NCBI RefSeq assembly: GCF_029624655.1
Contig: NZ_JARRSA010000009.1
Span: 62,001-126,000 of the forward strand
Source of the DNA: Roseicyclus salinarum
Lineage (GTDB): Bacteria; Pseudomonadota; Alphaproteobacteria; Rhodobacterales; Rhodobacteraceae
Direction: 5' to 3'
Length of the DNA stretch: 64,000 nt
Shown: positions 19,911 through 27,921 of the stretch, piece after piece
How the letters are laid out: every line of letters begins with the position of its first letter
Numbering within the stretch: the stretch's first letter is position 1
Translations under genes and position numbers: made by a program
Notes under the pieces: generated by a model
What the model saw: the letters and a program-made list of their open reading frames with translations, nothing else
Databases searched by the model: none
Told to the model about the DNA's origin: nothing

Positions 19911-20500
19911 GATGTCGCTGCCTCCGTGACGAACGCGAAAACGGGCCACGGGCCGGTCACGGTGACCCCGAGGCGACCCGGGCCCTCCGGCGCCATGTCG
20001 GCGGAGCCCAGACCGCCGAGCATCTCGCCGAGGCGCGCCCGCGCGCAGAGAACGTCTAGACGGTTCGGCGAGGCCGCGACGGCCTCCGCGCCGAGCCTGC
20101 GGCAACATGCGGCCAGCATGTCGAGCGCGTTACGGTGCCGCGATCGCCACCTCGCACGCGCCTGCAACCATACATCGGCGCGATCCGCACGCGCAGGCGC
20201 GTCATCGTGGCACTGGATCGTCACCTGCACCTTGCCGCGCACGCGCTCGAGCTGGCGCGCGATCTCGTCCGCGCGCGCGTACAGGGATCGCTCCAGCGCG
20301 TCCGACGGAACGGGGCAAGCCGGGGCGATAGGCAGAAAACTCTCGAGGGCCTCGCTGCAGTGGACCTGAAGCGCAAGCCGCTCTCTCGCGCTTCGCCCGC
20401 CGCCGGACGGCACCACAAGCACCCCGACGCCGAACAGCTCCAGCACGGCGAAAGGTGCTGCCCGCGCGCCGGTATCGGTGAAGCCGAGGACATGGTTCAT
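19907..20500 (-). CDS. Divergent GvpF/GvpL family protein
   Basis: A 197-residue protein with weak but recognisable GvpF/L character: a helical middle region and the C-terminal strand GVTVTGPWPVFAFV, which corresponds to the conserved GPWP-x-FxF ending of the family. GvpF and GvpL bind GvpA and help nucleate the vesicle. The start ATG at 20500 overlaps the stop of the upstream GvpA-family gene (ATGA) and its own stop overlaps gvpK. This is the most degenerate of four GvpF/L paralogues in the operon, so it may have a specialised partner. Confidence 0.78.
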   Translation of the reverse strand: MNHVLGFTDTGARAAPFAVLELFGVGVLVVPSGGGRSARERLALQVHCSEALESFLPIAPACPVPSDALERSLYARADEIARQLERVRGKVQVTIQCHDDAPARADRADVWLQARARWRSRHRNALDMLAACCRRLGAEAVAASPNRLDVLCARARLGEMLGGLGSADMAPEGPGRLGVTVTGPWPVFAFVTEAATS

Positions 20501-20718
20501 CCCGGACGCCCCGACCTGCCGATGGCGTCCGGGTTCGCAAGCACCAGGTCGACCCCGAGGAACACGAGGTCGACATCGGCAACCGTCAGCCAGACCTCGC
20601 CCCTGAGAACGACGCCCGCATCGAGCAATCGATCCACGACGTCGACGAGCCGCCCATCGGTCGCGGACAGCGCGTCCGATGGCGTGGCGAAGGAAAGATC
20701 GAAACCGCCCTCAGCCAT
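20497..20718 (-). CDS. Small GvpA-family protein (GvpM/GvpJ type)
   Basis: A 73-residue GvpA-like protein with the core LVDVVDRLLDAGVVLRGEVW followed by the strand VADVDLVFLGVDLVL. It is shorter and more divergent than GvpA and GvpJ, which fits the minor GvpM class thought to act early in nucleation or at the conical tips. ATG at 20718 overlaps the end of the upstream gvpF/L gene by eight bases, and its TGA overlaps the next start (ATGA). Assignment to M rather than J rests on small size and is tentative. Confidence 0.8.
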   Translation of the reverse strand: MAEGGFDLSFATPSDALSATDGRLVDVVDRLLDAGVVLRGEVWLTVADVDLVFLGVDLVLANPDAIGRSGRPG

Positions 20719-21415
20719 CGGCCGCCTCCGGTCCGGCACCGAGAAAGCTGAACGCGGGCCATGGCCCGATGACGCGCAGCGCAAGGCCCATCGCGCGCGC
20801 CCTTCGATCCCAGGAGGCAAGTCCCGCGACGAGCCTCGCCTCGCCGCCGCGCTCCACCAGGACGGCCCAGTCGGCCACGGCGGCCTTTTGGCGGACGTCA
20901 TTGCGCCGGATCCCTCGCCCGAGCGCGGGAAGCCCCTTGGCCAGATCTTCGACGAAGCTGCGTTGTCGCGCACCGTTCCGGGCGCGAAGGTCGCGCCGAT
21001 CCCGTTGCAGGCGCAGGAAGGCCGATCCGTCGACGCCCTCCGGGCGCGGCGCCTCGACCGCGCTTTCCGCGCCGGGAACAGCCTGAACAGCGTATTCCAC
21101 GCAGCCCGCCAGGCGTTCGGCCAGCCCGCCGAGATGAGGCGAGAGCGCATCGACATGGGCGCGCAGGGCACGCGATCCGGAAAAGACGGCGCCGATCTTC
21201 ACGGGCAGGACATCCGCAGATGCCACATGGCTGGTGAGGACGGCGTTCTGCCTCGTCGCCCAGTCGACGATCCGCGCCTCCTCGTCCCGGGCGGGGCCAT
21301 CCTCCACGCAAAACGCAAGCGCATCCCATTGCGCGCAAGGAATGCGGCGGTGCGGTGGCGCGCCCCGCGCCCGCGCCGCATCGCTTGGAAGCACCCCGAT
21401 GAGCAGAAGCGCCAT
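20711..21415 (-). CDS. Gas vesicle protein of the GvpF/GvpL family
   Basis: A 234-residue GvpF/L protein. The N-terminal half begins MALLLIGVLPSDAA and contains the typical segment SADVLPVKIGAVF, equivalent to the VLPxxFGxVF block of the family. The C-terminus ends in LRVIGPWPAFSFL, the conserved closing strand. The ATG at 21415 forms a TGATG overlap with the stop that the upstream gene would use after correcting a frameshift. As the sequence stands the upstream gene reads straight into this one, giving a 536-residue fusion. A separate start is preferred because every neighbouring junction is an overlap of this kind. Confidence 0.8.
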   Translation of the reverse strand: MALLLIGVLPSDAARARGAPPHRRIPCAQWDALAFCVEDGPARDEEARIVDWATRQNAVLTSHVASADVLPVKIGAVFSGSRALRAHVDALSPHLGGLAERLAGCVEYAVQAVPGAESAVEAPRPEGVDGSAFLRLQRDRRDLRARNGARQRSFVEDLAKGLPALGRGIRRNDVRQKAAVADWAVLVERGGEARLVAGLASWDRRARAMGLALRVIGPWPAFSFLGAGPEAADG

Positions 21416-22321
21416 CACGCCACCTCGCCCAGTACGGGCCCGCCGCCTGCGGCCATCCCCTCCGACCAGAGACTGGCGCGGTGAACCGGTCCGAGCGCCT
21501 TGCCCGCCGCCCCCCCCCAGCGTGAGGATCTCGGCCGCGAGCCGGATGGCATCGGGGGCAAGCGCGCCAGACGCCCGAAGGCGGGTCGACCTCGCCCGTT
21601 CGATGTCGGCCTCGCTGGCGTCCGGCGGAACGTCCAGGAGCCGCCGGGCAGCCTTGAGGTCCTGCGTCCCGAACCGCTGAAGCGCGACGCTGGCGAAGGA
21701 AACGGCGGGCGACGGTCCGACGATGCGGAACCGCAGCCCCTCGGGCCACAGCGCGTCGATCGCCGCGATCGCATCCTCGACCCGACCCTCGGCCGACCGC
21801 GCAAGCAGCAGGACAAGATTGGCCACGAGGCCGGCATGGCGGGGCAAGGCGCGCACCTCCTCGCATTCGGCCTCGAGGGCGTCGACGAGGATCGACAGGA
21901 GCGCGGCCGAAATGCCATCCCTGTCGCGGGCGCGTCCCAAGGCTCCGGGATGTCCGGCGAAGCGACCCCCATCCGGCGCCTCGTCCATCGTAAGGGTCAC
22001 CTGGAACTGGACCCTGCCCTCCAGCCGCGCCAGTTGCCGCCCGAGAAAGACACGGTTCGCGCGCAGCATGGCGGGCGCCTCGGCCAATTGCACGATGTGC
22101 CCGGGCAGGATCGGCAGAACCGTTCCGAAGCGCATCAGGCGTTCCAGCCATTCCTGGCGCTCCGCCGCCGAGCGCGCGATCCCGCGGCGCGTCGGAACCA
22201 CCCTGCGCGCAAGCGGGGCGTAGATGGCCGCGAAGCCCGCCTGCGCCACGGCATCGAGGCCGGGCGGCAGGCCTCGCGCCTCTTCGTCCGACATGATCGC
22301 GATGATGGTGTCTACGCTCAT
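21415..22321 (-). CDS. GvpF/GvpL family protein with J-like C-terminus, frameshifted at a G9 tract
   Basis: About 301 residues if a one-base indel is corrected. The N-terminal and central parts are GvpF/L-like (RFGTVLPILPGHIVQ; LRFRIVGPSPAVSFASV). The region after about residue 215 (ARRLLDVPPDASEADIERA) resembles the start of a DnaJ-type helix pair but has no HPD motif. Minus-strand coding passes through nine consecutive G at 21510-21518. With nine G the frame continues into the downstream gvpF/L gene with poor third-position GC; with eight G it ends at 21415 exactly on the next start codon with good codon bias. The start ATG at 22321 overlaps the upstream ATPase stop (ATGA). Confidence 0.75.
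21510..21518. repeat. Homopolymer tract C9 (G9 on coding strand)
   Basis: Nine consecutive C on the plus strand inside a gvpF/L gene. It determines whether that gene is separate from, or fused to, the next gvpF/L gene. It may be a sequencing or assembly error or a true slippage site. Confidence 0.9.
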
Positions 22322-24405
22322 GCGCCCTCGTCCTTGCCTGCGATGAAGTCGGTTCGGCGCAGCTTTCGCAGCACCTTCCACGAGGCGATCCGGTGTTCCA
22401 GATCCTCCCGCGAGATCGCGTCAGGGCGGCCGGTCGCGATCTGACGGATGGCCGCGTCTCGCGCGGCCGCCGCGGCGATCTCGGCCAGGTCGGCGCCCGA
22501 GGCGCCATCGGTCGCGCGGGCCAGGTCCGCAAGGTCGACGTTCGCGGCCAGCGGCCGCCGCGCAAGGTGCACGCCGAGGATCGCGCGGCGCGCCTCGGCG
22601 TCGGGCACCGGGAACTCGATCACTTCGTCGAAGCGGCCGGGACGCAGCAGGGCGGGGTCTATCGCGGCCGCGCGGTTCGTGGCCGCGAGCACCACCATGT
22701 CGTCGCGCCCCGCGATACCGTCAAGTTCGACGAGCATCTGCGCCACGATGCGGTTCAGGACGGCGTCCCTGTCGCCGCGGCGTGGGGCGATCGCGTCGAA
22801 TTCGTCAAAGAAAAGGAGCGTCGGCGCCGTCTGCCGCGCGGTCGCAAACAGCCGCGCGATCGCGCGCTCCGCCTCCCCGAAATGCCGGGTCAGCAGGTCA
22901 GTCGCCCGCACGGGCACGAAGTTCAGGCCGACATCGGCGGCAAGGGCGCGCGCGATCAGCGTCTTGCCCGAGCCGGGCGGCCCCGTAAGCAGGATGCCAC
23001 GCGCGGGCGCCACGCGGAACCGTTCGAGCGCGTCGGCCTGCATCCGCGGCCATTCCACGGCGCGGCGAAGGCGCAGCTTCACCTCGTCGAGGCCGCCGAT
23101 ATCCGCCATTCCCGTCGCCCCCACCTGCCCCGCCGATCCGCGCAACGCGCTTGGCGCCGTGACGGCAAGCCCGTGTTCGAGATCGCTCTGCTCGATATGG
23201 AGGCTGGAGGCGTCGACATGCTCCTCGCCACCGGCGTCCGCGATGGCGCGCGACAGCGCGGCCACGGCCGCCTCCCGCGCCAGCGCGGCGAGATCGGCGC
23301 CGACATAGCCATGTGCCGCCTGCGCGATGCGGTCCAGGTCGGCGTCGGCGGCGAGTGGCGCGAGGGACAGGTGCACGCGGAGGATCTCGGCGCGCTGGCT
23401 CGGCGCCGGCGGCGCGAAGGCGATCTCGCGGTCGAAGCGTCCGGGTCGCCGCAGGGCCGGATCCAGGGCATCCGGCAGGTTGGTCGCCGCCATCACGACG
23501 ACCTGCCCGCGGGCGGACAGGCCGTCCATCAACGTCAGCAATTGCGCGACGATCCGGCGTTCGACCTGCCTGTCGCCCGAAAGGTCGTCGCGGCGGGGGG
23601 CGATGGCGTCGATCTCATCGATGAAGACGATGGCCGGCGCCTGCTTGGCCGCCGCCGCGAAGACGCGCCGGAGCGCGCTTTCGCTCTCGCCGTAGTGCTT
23701 CGAGACGATCTCGGGGCCCGAGATCTGAAAGAAGGTCGCCCGTGTCATGTTGGCGATCTCGCGGGCGAGCAGCGTCTTGCCCGAGCCCGGCGGACCTGGA
23801 AACAGGACCCCGCGCGGCGGCGAGATCCCGAGCCGGTCGAAGAGGTCGGGCCGCAGCAGGGGCGCGGCGATCACCTCGTGGACGCGGGCGATCTCCTCGG
23901 TCAGGCCACCGATGCCCTGGTAGCCCTGCGGCGCCCCGGGCGGCGTCTCAAGGGCCATGACGGTCCCCGCGGTCACGAGCCCCGCGCCCGACGGGCGCGC
24001 CGCGCGCACCTCGCCCGCGGTGGCACGGCCGCCCGGCATCGGGACATGCACCTTGTCGCCGACGCTCAGCGCCATGTCGAACAGCGCCTCCAACACGTCC
24101 TCGGGGCGCGACGACACGGGACCCTCCAGGCGGATTCGCACTTCCTCAAGCGGATCCAGAGGGGCCGCTGCGACCGTGACCTCGCCCTCCGGCGCGGCGC
24201 CGGCGTTGCAGCGGACGATGTGGTCGGCATGAAGATCCCCGTCCGGGACCGCCGCGGGGACCGCCCGCGCATGGGTGCGCCGCGCCGCCGTCAAGGACAC
24301 CGTATCGCCCGGTGAAATTCCGAGCGCGGCCATCCGGCCCGGACTGAGCCGGACGAGACCGCGCGACGCCTTCCCCTCGGCGATGAACCTGAATGCCGCC
24401 GTCAT
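22318..24405 (-). CDS. CDC48/p97-type double AAA+ ATPase in gas vesicle operon
   Basis: A 695-residue AAA+ protein with a CDC48 N-terminal substrate-binding region (about 1-150) and two ATPase modules. Walker A motifs GPPGSGKT are at 204-211 and 475-482; Walker B motifs read VFIDEIDAIAPRR near 260-272 and LFFDEFDAIAPRR in the second module. Both modules keep the AATN sensor-1 and RPGRFD segments, so both look active. CDC48 family members unfold or disassemble protein complexes. Genes of this type are known in some proteobacterial gas vesicle clusters. Here it sits between gvpG and a gvpF/L gene, overlapping both by four bases, which supports a role in vesicle assembly or shell remodelling. 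Confidence 0.9.
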   Translation of the reverse strand: MTAAFRFIAEGKASRGLVRLSPGRMAALGISPGDTVSLTAARRTHARAVPAAVPDGDLHADHIVRCNAGAAPEGEVTVAAAPLDPLEEVRIRLEGPVSSRPEDVLEALFDMALSVGDKVHVPMPGGRATAGEVRAARPSGAGLVTAGTVMALETPPGAPQGYQGIGGLTEEIARVHEVIAAPLLRPDLFDRLGISPPRGVLFPGPPGSGKTLLAREIANMTRATFFQISGPEIVSKHYGESESALRRVFAAAAKQAPAIVFIDEIDAIAPRRDDLSGDRQVERRIVAQLLTLMDGLSARGQVVVMAATNLPDALDPALRRPGRFDREIAFAPPAPSQRAEILRVHLSLAPLAADADLDRIAQAAHGYVGADLAALAREAAVAALSRAIADAGGEEHVDASSLHIEQSDLEHGLAVTAPSALRGSAGQVGATGMADIGGLDEVKLRLRRAVEWPRMQADALERFRVAPARGILLTGPPGSGKTLIARALAADVGLNFVPVRATDLLTRHFGEAERAIARLFATARQTAPTLLFFDEFDAIAPRRGDRDAVLNRIVAQMLVELDGIAGRDDMVVLAATNRAAAIDPALLRPGRFDEVIEFPVPDAEARRAILGVHLARRPLAANVDLADLARATDGASGADLAEIAAAAARDAAIRQIATGRPDAISREDLEHRIASWKVLRKLRRTDFIAGKDEGA

Positions 24406-24635
24406 TCCGGGATCGCCCTCAGGCGCAGCAGAAGATCGGTCTCGATCGCATCATACTCGTCCTCCCCGAGCTCCCCGGAAAGGAGCTTCGCCTCGGCGTC
24501 GACGAGCGCCTCGCGCAGGAGCGACGGATCGTTTCTCTCGGCCTCCGCCGCTTCGGCGATCCTTGCGGCAAGCCAGACCACGCCATCGGCGGGCGCGCTG
24601 ACCGGAAGGGTCAGGATCTTTCGCAGCAATCCCAT
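24402..24635 (-). CDS. gvpG: Gas vesicle protein GvpG
   Basis: A 77-residue GvpG. The N-terminus MGLLRKILTLPVSAPADGV and the C-terminal acidic helix with LLSGELGEDEYDAIETDLL are characteristic. GvpG is an accessory protein found in minor amounts and thought to act with GvpF/L during nucleation. The start at 24635 overlaps the stop of gvpF (TGATG) and its stop overlaps the ATPase start (ATGA). Confidence 0.92.
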   Translation of the reverse strand: MGLLRKILTLPVSAPADGVVWLAARIAEAAEAERNDPSLLREALVDAEAKLLSGELGEDEYDAIETDLLLRLRAIPE

Positions 24636-25402
24636 CAGGCCGCCACCGAGCGCGCCGTCTCAAGGGTCAACTGCACGAAGTTGAATGGCGGGACCGGTCC
24701 CACCAGCCGGATCTCGGGCTCGGCATCGGGGGCGAAGCCGGACATCGCGGCGGTCTCCTGGGCCAGCCGCGCGATGCCCTCCGCCCGCGCCGGGGGCACG
24801 AGCGCGTGCATGTGCAGGACCTGGACGTCGTCCTCGGGCGTCGCCAGCACATGGGCGCGGCAGAGCGGCGCCAGCCGAGCGGCGAGCGATTTCTGGACGG
24901 CCCCGCGCCGCCTGTCGAGCGCCTCGGCCAAGCGGCGGCCGAACTCGGCGGTCGCGAAATGCGGCGGCCGGGCGTGGGACAGGAGCCGCCGTCGATCGGC
25001 GGCCAGTGCGGGATCGGCGGCGAGCGTGGCCTCGAGCGCCGACTTTCGCGAGAAATTCACCCGCAGACCGAATTCGGCATGGCCCTCGACGAAGGCGAGG
25101 CGGGCGGTGAGCGCATCCGCGTTCCCCGCGAGCGTGCCGATGATTTCCTGGAGGTCCTCGACCACCATGCCGAAGCGCATCGGAAGAAGCGCGCCATGTT
25201 CCTGGCAGCGCTCCAGCACGCGCGCATGGGCGAGCAGGGCCCGCCGCTTGGGCAGGATGTCACGCGCCGGCGCATCGCCGAAGATCAGGTATCCGACAGG
25301 CGTTGCGGCGACCCGGACCGGCCCCGTGACCCCGTCCGCCTGGGCGAGCGCCGCCGCGTCGGGCGCCGCACCGGGCGCGAGGAGACCATAGAGGTATATC
25401 AT
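24635..25402 (-). CDS. gvpF: Gas vesicle protein GvpF
   Basis: A 255-residue GvpF/L protein, the most canonical of the four paralogues. It begins MIYLYGLL, contains GALLPMRFGMVVEDLQEI (the VLPxRFGxV block), and ends with EIRLVGPVPPFNFVQLTLE. GvpF interacts with GvpA and other accessory proteins and is essential for vesicles where tested. It lies between gvpH and gvpG in the usual order, overlapping gvpH by ATGA and gvpG by one base. Confidence 0.92.
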   Translation of the reverse strand: MIYLYGLLAPGAAPDAAALAQADGVTGPVRVAATPVGYLIFGDAPARDILPKRRALLAHARVLERCQEHGALLPMRFGMVVEDLQEIIGTLAGNADALTARLAFVEGHAEFGLRVNFSRKSALEATLAADPALAADRRRLLSHARPPHFATAEFGRRLAEALDRRRGAVQKSLAARLAPLCRAHVLATPEDDVQVLHMHALVPPARAEGIARLAQETAAMSGFAPDAEPEIRLVGPVPPFNFVQLTLETARSVAA

Positions 25403-26031
25403 GGCGCGCCGACCTTTCCACGCAGTTCAAGTATTCCGTTCACGAGGCTCACCGTCAGGTCCGCGGCGCGCAGCCCGGCGGGCAGGTCGAATTCCCCGCG
25501 GTATCGCCGCCCGCGGCCCTGTGCCTCCACCACGAGCGACGCGCCATCCTCGCCGTCCCGCAGCGCCACGTCGCCCTCCGCCACCCCGGGCAGGTCCGCC
25601 ACGAGGGTCCAGCCGCCACCAGCCGCGAGGATTGTCGCCTCGACGGGACGGACGGGCTCGCGCCCTGGCGCCTCGGGTGCGGGTTGGCGTTCGTCCCCGC
25701 GCCCGTCGGGCCCGGGCGCCGCGCGTCCCGGTGCGGGGCGGATCCCGGCACCAGCACCCTTGCGCAGCGGGCGATCGACCGGGCGTTCCCCCGGTGCGTT
25801 CTGCCGCGAGGATGCGCCGGCTAGGCCGCCAACGCGCACCCGGATCCCTGCCCGAACCGCGCCCTGCGGCATCTCGAAGCTGCGCTCGCGCAGGATCTCC
25901 CCCTCGCCGAGGCGGTCGAGCCGGTCGAAGACCTCTCCCAGCGCGCTTCCGAGTTCGCCGAGGAGCCCCCCTAGCCTTTCGTCCAGGGCGTCGCCGACAT
26001 CCCCCAGCGGGGACTTTCGTGACTTCGTCAT
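25399..26031 (-). CDS. gvpH: Gas vesicle protein GvpH (Hsp20-like)
   Basis: A 210-residue protein. The N-terminal part has a helical segment (about 15-55, with LDERLGGLLGELGSALGEVF) typical of GvpH, then a Pro/Gly/Arg-rich linker (about 70-120). The C-terminal part, from about 125, is an alpha-crystallin-like domain including LVADLPGVAEGDVALR and LVNGILELRGK. GvpH is thought to act as a chaperone for shell proteins. The ATG at 26031 overlaps the gvpJ stop (ATGA). Confidence 0.85.
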   Translation of the reverse strand: MTKSRKSPLGDVGDALDERLGGLLGELGSALGEVFDRLDRLGEGEILRERSFEMPQGAVRAGIRVRVGGLAGASSRQNAPGERPVDRPLRKGAGAGIRPAPGRAAPGPDGRGDERQPAPEAPGREPVRPVEATILAAGGGWTLVADLPGVAEGDVALRDGEDGASLVVEAQGRGRRYRGEFDLPAGLRAADLTVSLVNGILELRGKVGAP

Positions 26032-26348
26032 CCAAGGTCCTCCCGCAAGTCGGTCATCTTGGTCATCGCCCGCTCGAGGCCGGCGATCCGTTCCAGAAGC
26101 TCCGCGTTCTCCGTCCCGGTCGCCCCGGCGCGCGAGGACAGGCGCGGATCGTTCTCCCACCAGTCGATGCCAAGCTCCTTCGCCTTGTCGACGGTGGCGA
26201 TCAGCAGCCTCAACCTGATCGACAGAAGCTCGATCCCGACGAGCGACACCGATATGTCGCCCGCGATGACGATGCCCTTGTCAAGGATGCGCTCCAGCAC
26301 GTCGGCCAGACTGTCGCCGTGGATCGGGCTCTGGACCTGGAGTGTCAT
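26028..26348 (-). CDS. gvpJ: Gas vesicle protein GvpJ
   Basis: A 106-residue GvpA paralogue with the shell core SLADVLERILDKGIVIAGDI followed by [23 protein letters not shown] hydrophilic C-terminal extension of about 40 residues after WWENDP is typical of GvpJ and separates it from GvpA. It is a minor structural component, probably at initiation or tip regions. Start and stop both overlap neighbours by ATGA, consistent with strong coupling to gvpO and gvpH. Confidence 0.9.
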   Translation of the reverse strand: MTLQVQSPIHGDSLADVLERILDKGIVIAGDISVSLVGIELLSIRLRLLIATVDKAKELGIDWWENDPRLSSRAGATGTENAELLERIAGLERAMTKMTDLREDLG

Positions 26349-26656
26349 CGCGCGCCCGCATCCTCGCGGTGATACCGTCCGAGCCGGTTGATCCCCGACA
26401 TTTCCCCGAAAGAGTCGAAGTGGATCTCGTAGGCTGCAAGCAGGTCGTTGTCTCCCATGCGCGCCGCGCTCTCGAGGAGTTCGAGCTCCACCGTCCAGCC
26501 GCCATCGGTGCTGCGTCCCGAGCGGATCACGGAAAGCACGGGCAGATCGGTGATCGCGCCGATCTCCGCCTTGGCGCGCTCCATCATCTCCCCGATGGTG
26601 AACTGTGCCGGTTCACGGGTCCTGAACCGCTCCTGCATTGGCTGTTCCATCTGCAT
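26345..26656 (-). CDS. gvpO: Gas vesicle protein GvpO
   Basis: A 103-residue protein with the GvpO signature: GGWTVELELLESAARMGDND followed by LLAAYEIHFD and a terminal GRYHRED. It is an accessory protein of gas vesicle clusters. The ATG at 26656 follows AGGAAG, which overlaps the stop of the upstream small gene. The stop overlaps gvpJ. Confidence 0.9.
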   Translation of the reverse strand: MQMEQPMQERFRTREPAQFTIGEMMERAKAEIGAITDLPVLSVIRSGRSTDGGWTVELELLESAARMGDNDLLAAYEIHFDSFGEMSGINRLGRYHREDAGAR

Positions 26657-26660
26657 CTTC

Positions 26661-26885
26661 CTACTGGTTCAGGATCCGCATGAGGGACCGGCGCTGCCGG
26701 TCCTTTTCGTCATAGTCGCACCGATCCGCGGCCGAGCGCCGTTCGGCCGCCTCGATGGCACGGCGGAGACGGCTCATGTCGAATTCCAGCCTGACGAGCT
26801 GAATGGCCGCTTCTTTCCGGTTTCGCGCGACGCCGGCGCGCGCGGCGCGCGGTGACCGCGTCATGGCGATCTTGGGACGCTTCAT
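26661..26885 (-). CDS. Small basic protein between gvpN and gvpO, unknown function
   Basis: A 74-residue highly basic protein with an Arg-rich N-terminus and a predicted helix over about residues 27-72 (LVRLEFDMSRLRRAIEAAE). It overlaps the gvpN stop by ATGA and is four bases before gvpO, so it is very likely expressed. I do not recognise a named Gvp family. Its charge could fit binding to an acidic Gvp protein or nucleic acid, which is speculative. Confidence 0.7.
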   Translation of the reverse strand: MKRPKIAMTRSPRAARAGVARNRKEAAIQLVRLEFDMSRLRRAIEAAERRSAADRCDYDEKDRQRRSLMRILNQ

Positions 26886-27820
26886 CGGTCGTGCTCCGCG
26901 AAAAGGGAGAGGCTCGCCTCGAGTTCGCCGTCGCTGACGGCGACGCCGCGGCCGCGCAGCACGTCGCCCGCGATGGCCGCGAGATCCGCGTCCTCAAGGC
27001 CGCCCGCGATGACGCGCGCGGCCGCGATCCGTGCGGTGAGGACGACCGACCGCAACGAAGAGGCTTTTTCCGGATCGACCCCGGCGTGGTGTGCGGCGAC
27101 GAGCCGGACGATCCGGGCGCAGGTGGCCGGGTCCAGGCCGCTGCGGCTCGAGGCTATTCCGGCGAGCGTATCGACCGATGGCTGCGGCAGGCGCAAGGTG
27201 ACCATCCGGTCCACCAGCGCGTCCGGTGCGCCGTTCACGCCGACGTAGTCGCTGGAATTCGACGTCAGGATGATCCGGAAATCGGGGTGCGCGTGGATGT
27301 AGGTCTGCCGACTGGCCCGATCGGTCGAGACGAGCACGCCTTCCTCGATGACGGGAAGAAGGACCGAATTCGCTTGCGGCGAAGCGCGGGTGAACTCGTC
27401 GTAGACGAGCGTGTAGCCCTTGCGCATCGACACCGCGAGGATGGCGTCCTCCCAGTCTAGCCTTGTGGAGGTTTCCGTGCGGCGCACGCTCTGGACATAC
27501 TTGTCCACCATGGTGCTTTCCGACCTGCCGATTTCACGGCCGATGAAGTCCTGGGCGGTCAGCCAGTCGTTGCCGGACATGAAGGACACCGGGCGCCCGA
27601 GTTCACCGGCGATACGCAGCGCGAAGGACGTCTTGCCCATGCCGGCCGGGCCCGTGAGGTGCAGCGGCACGCCTGCGGCCGCATAGACCGACGCCCGGTC
27701 GATGAAGACGCGGATGGCTGCATTCTCGAAGAAGCGGTCACTGCGCGAGAGGCCTTGCCACGGCGTGTCAACCACGTTCGCGGCGACGGAGGGCGTCCGG
27801 GATATGGCGTCTTTCGGCAT
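26882..27820 (-). CDS. gvpN: Gas vesicle AAA+ ATPase GvpN
   Basis: A 312-residue MoxR-like AAA+ protein. Walker A is GPAGMGKTS at about residue 57 and Walker B is TLVYDEFTRA. The downstream segments ANSVLLPVIEEGVL and FRIILTSNSSDYVGV are characteristic of GvpN. It is needed for vesicle growth beyond the bicone stage in studied systems and may work with a partner on GvpA insertion. ATG at 27820 is favoured, though a GTG two codons upstream (27826) is possible; GGGAAGAA lies ahead of both. It is 101 bp downstream of the p-coumarate ligase gene, the widest gap inside the operon. Confidence 0.93.
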   Translation of the reverse strand: MPKDAISRTPSVAANVVDTPWQGLSRSDRFFENAAIRVFIDRASVYAAAGVPLHLTGPAGMGKTSFALRIAGELGRPVSFMSGNDWLTAQDFIGREIGRSESTMVDKYVQSVRRTETSTRLDWEDAILAVSMRKGYTLVYDEFTRASPQANSVLLPVIEEGVLVSTDRASRQTYIHAHPDFRIILTSNSSDYVGVNGAPDALVDRMVTLRLPQPSVDTLAGIASSRSGLDPATCARIVRLVAAHHAGVDPEKASSLRSVVLTARIAAARVIAGGLEDADLAAIAGDVLRGRGVAVSDGELEASLSLFAEHDR

Positions 27821-27826
27821 GGTCAC

Positions 27827-27921
27827 GGAATTCTTCCCGGTTCAGGATCTTCTCCAACGGACCTTGCGCCGATTCTGCTTGAGGAAGGCTTAATGCAGGA
27901 AGCGCCGGCATCTTGCAGACC
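27827..27921 (-). promoter_or_regulatory. Gap between ligase gene and gvpN, possible internal promoter
   Basis: The widest gap in an otherwise overlapping operon. It carries an A/T-richer patch near 27870-27895 on the minus strand and the ribosome site GGGAAGAA. An internal promoter for the gvp genes is possible but no element is certain. Confidence 0.35.
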
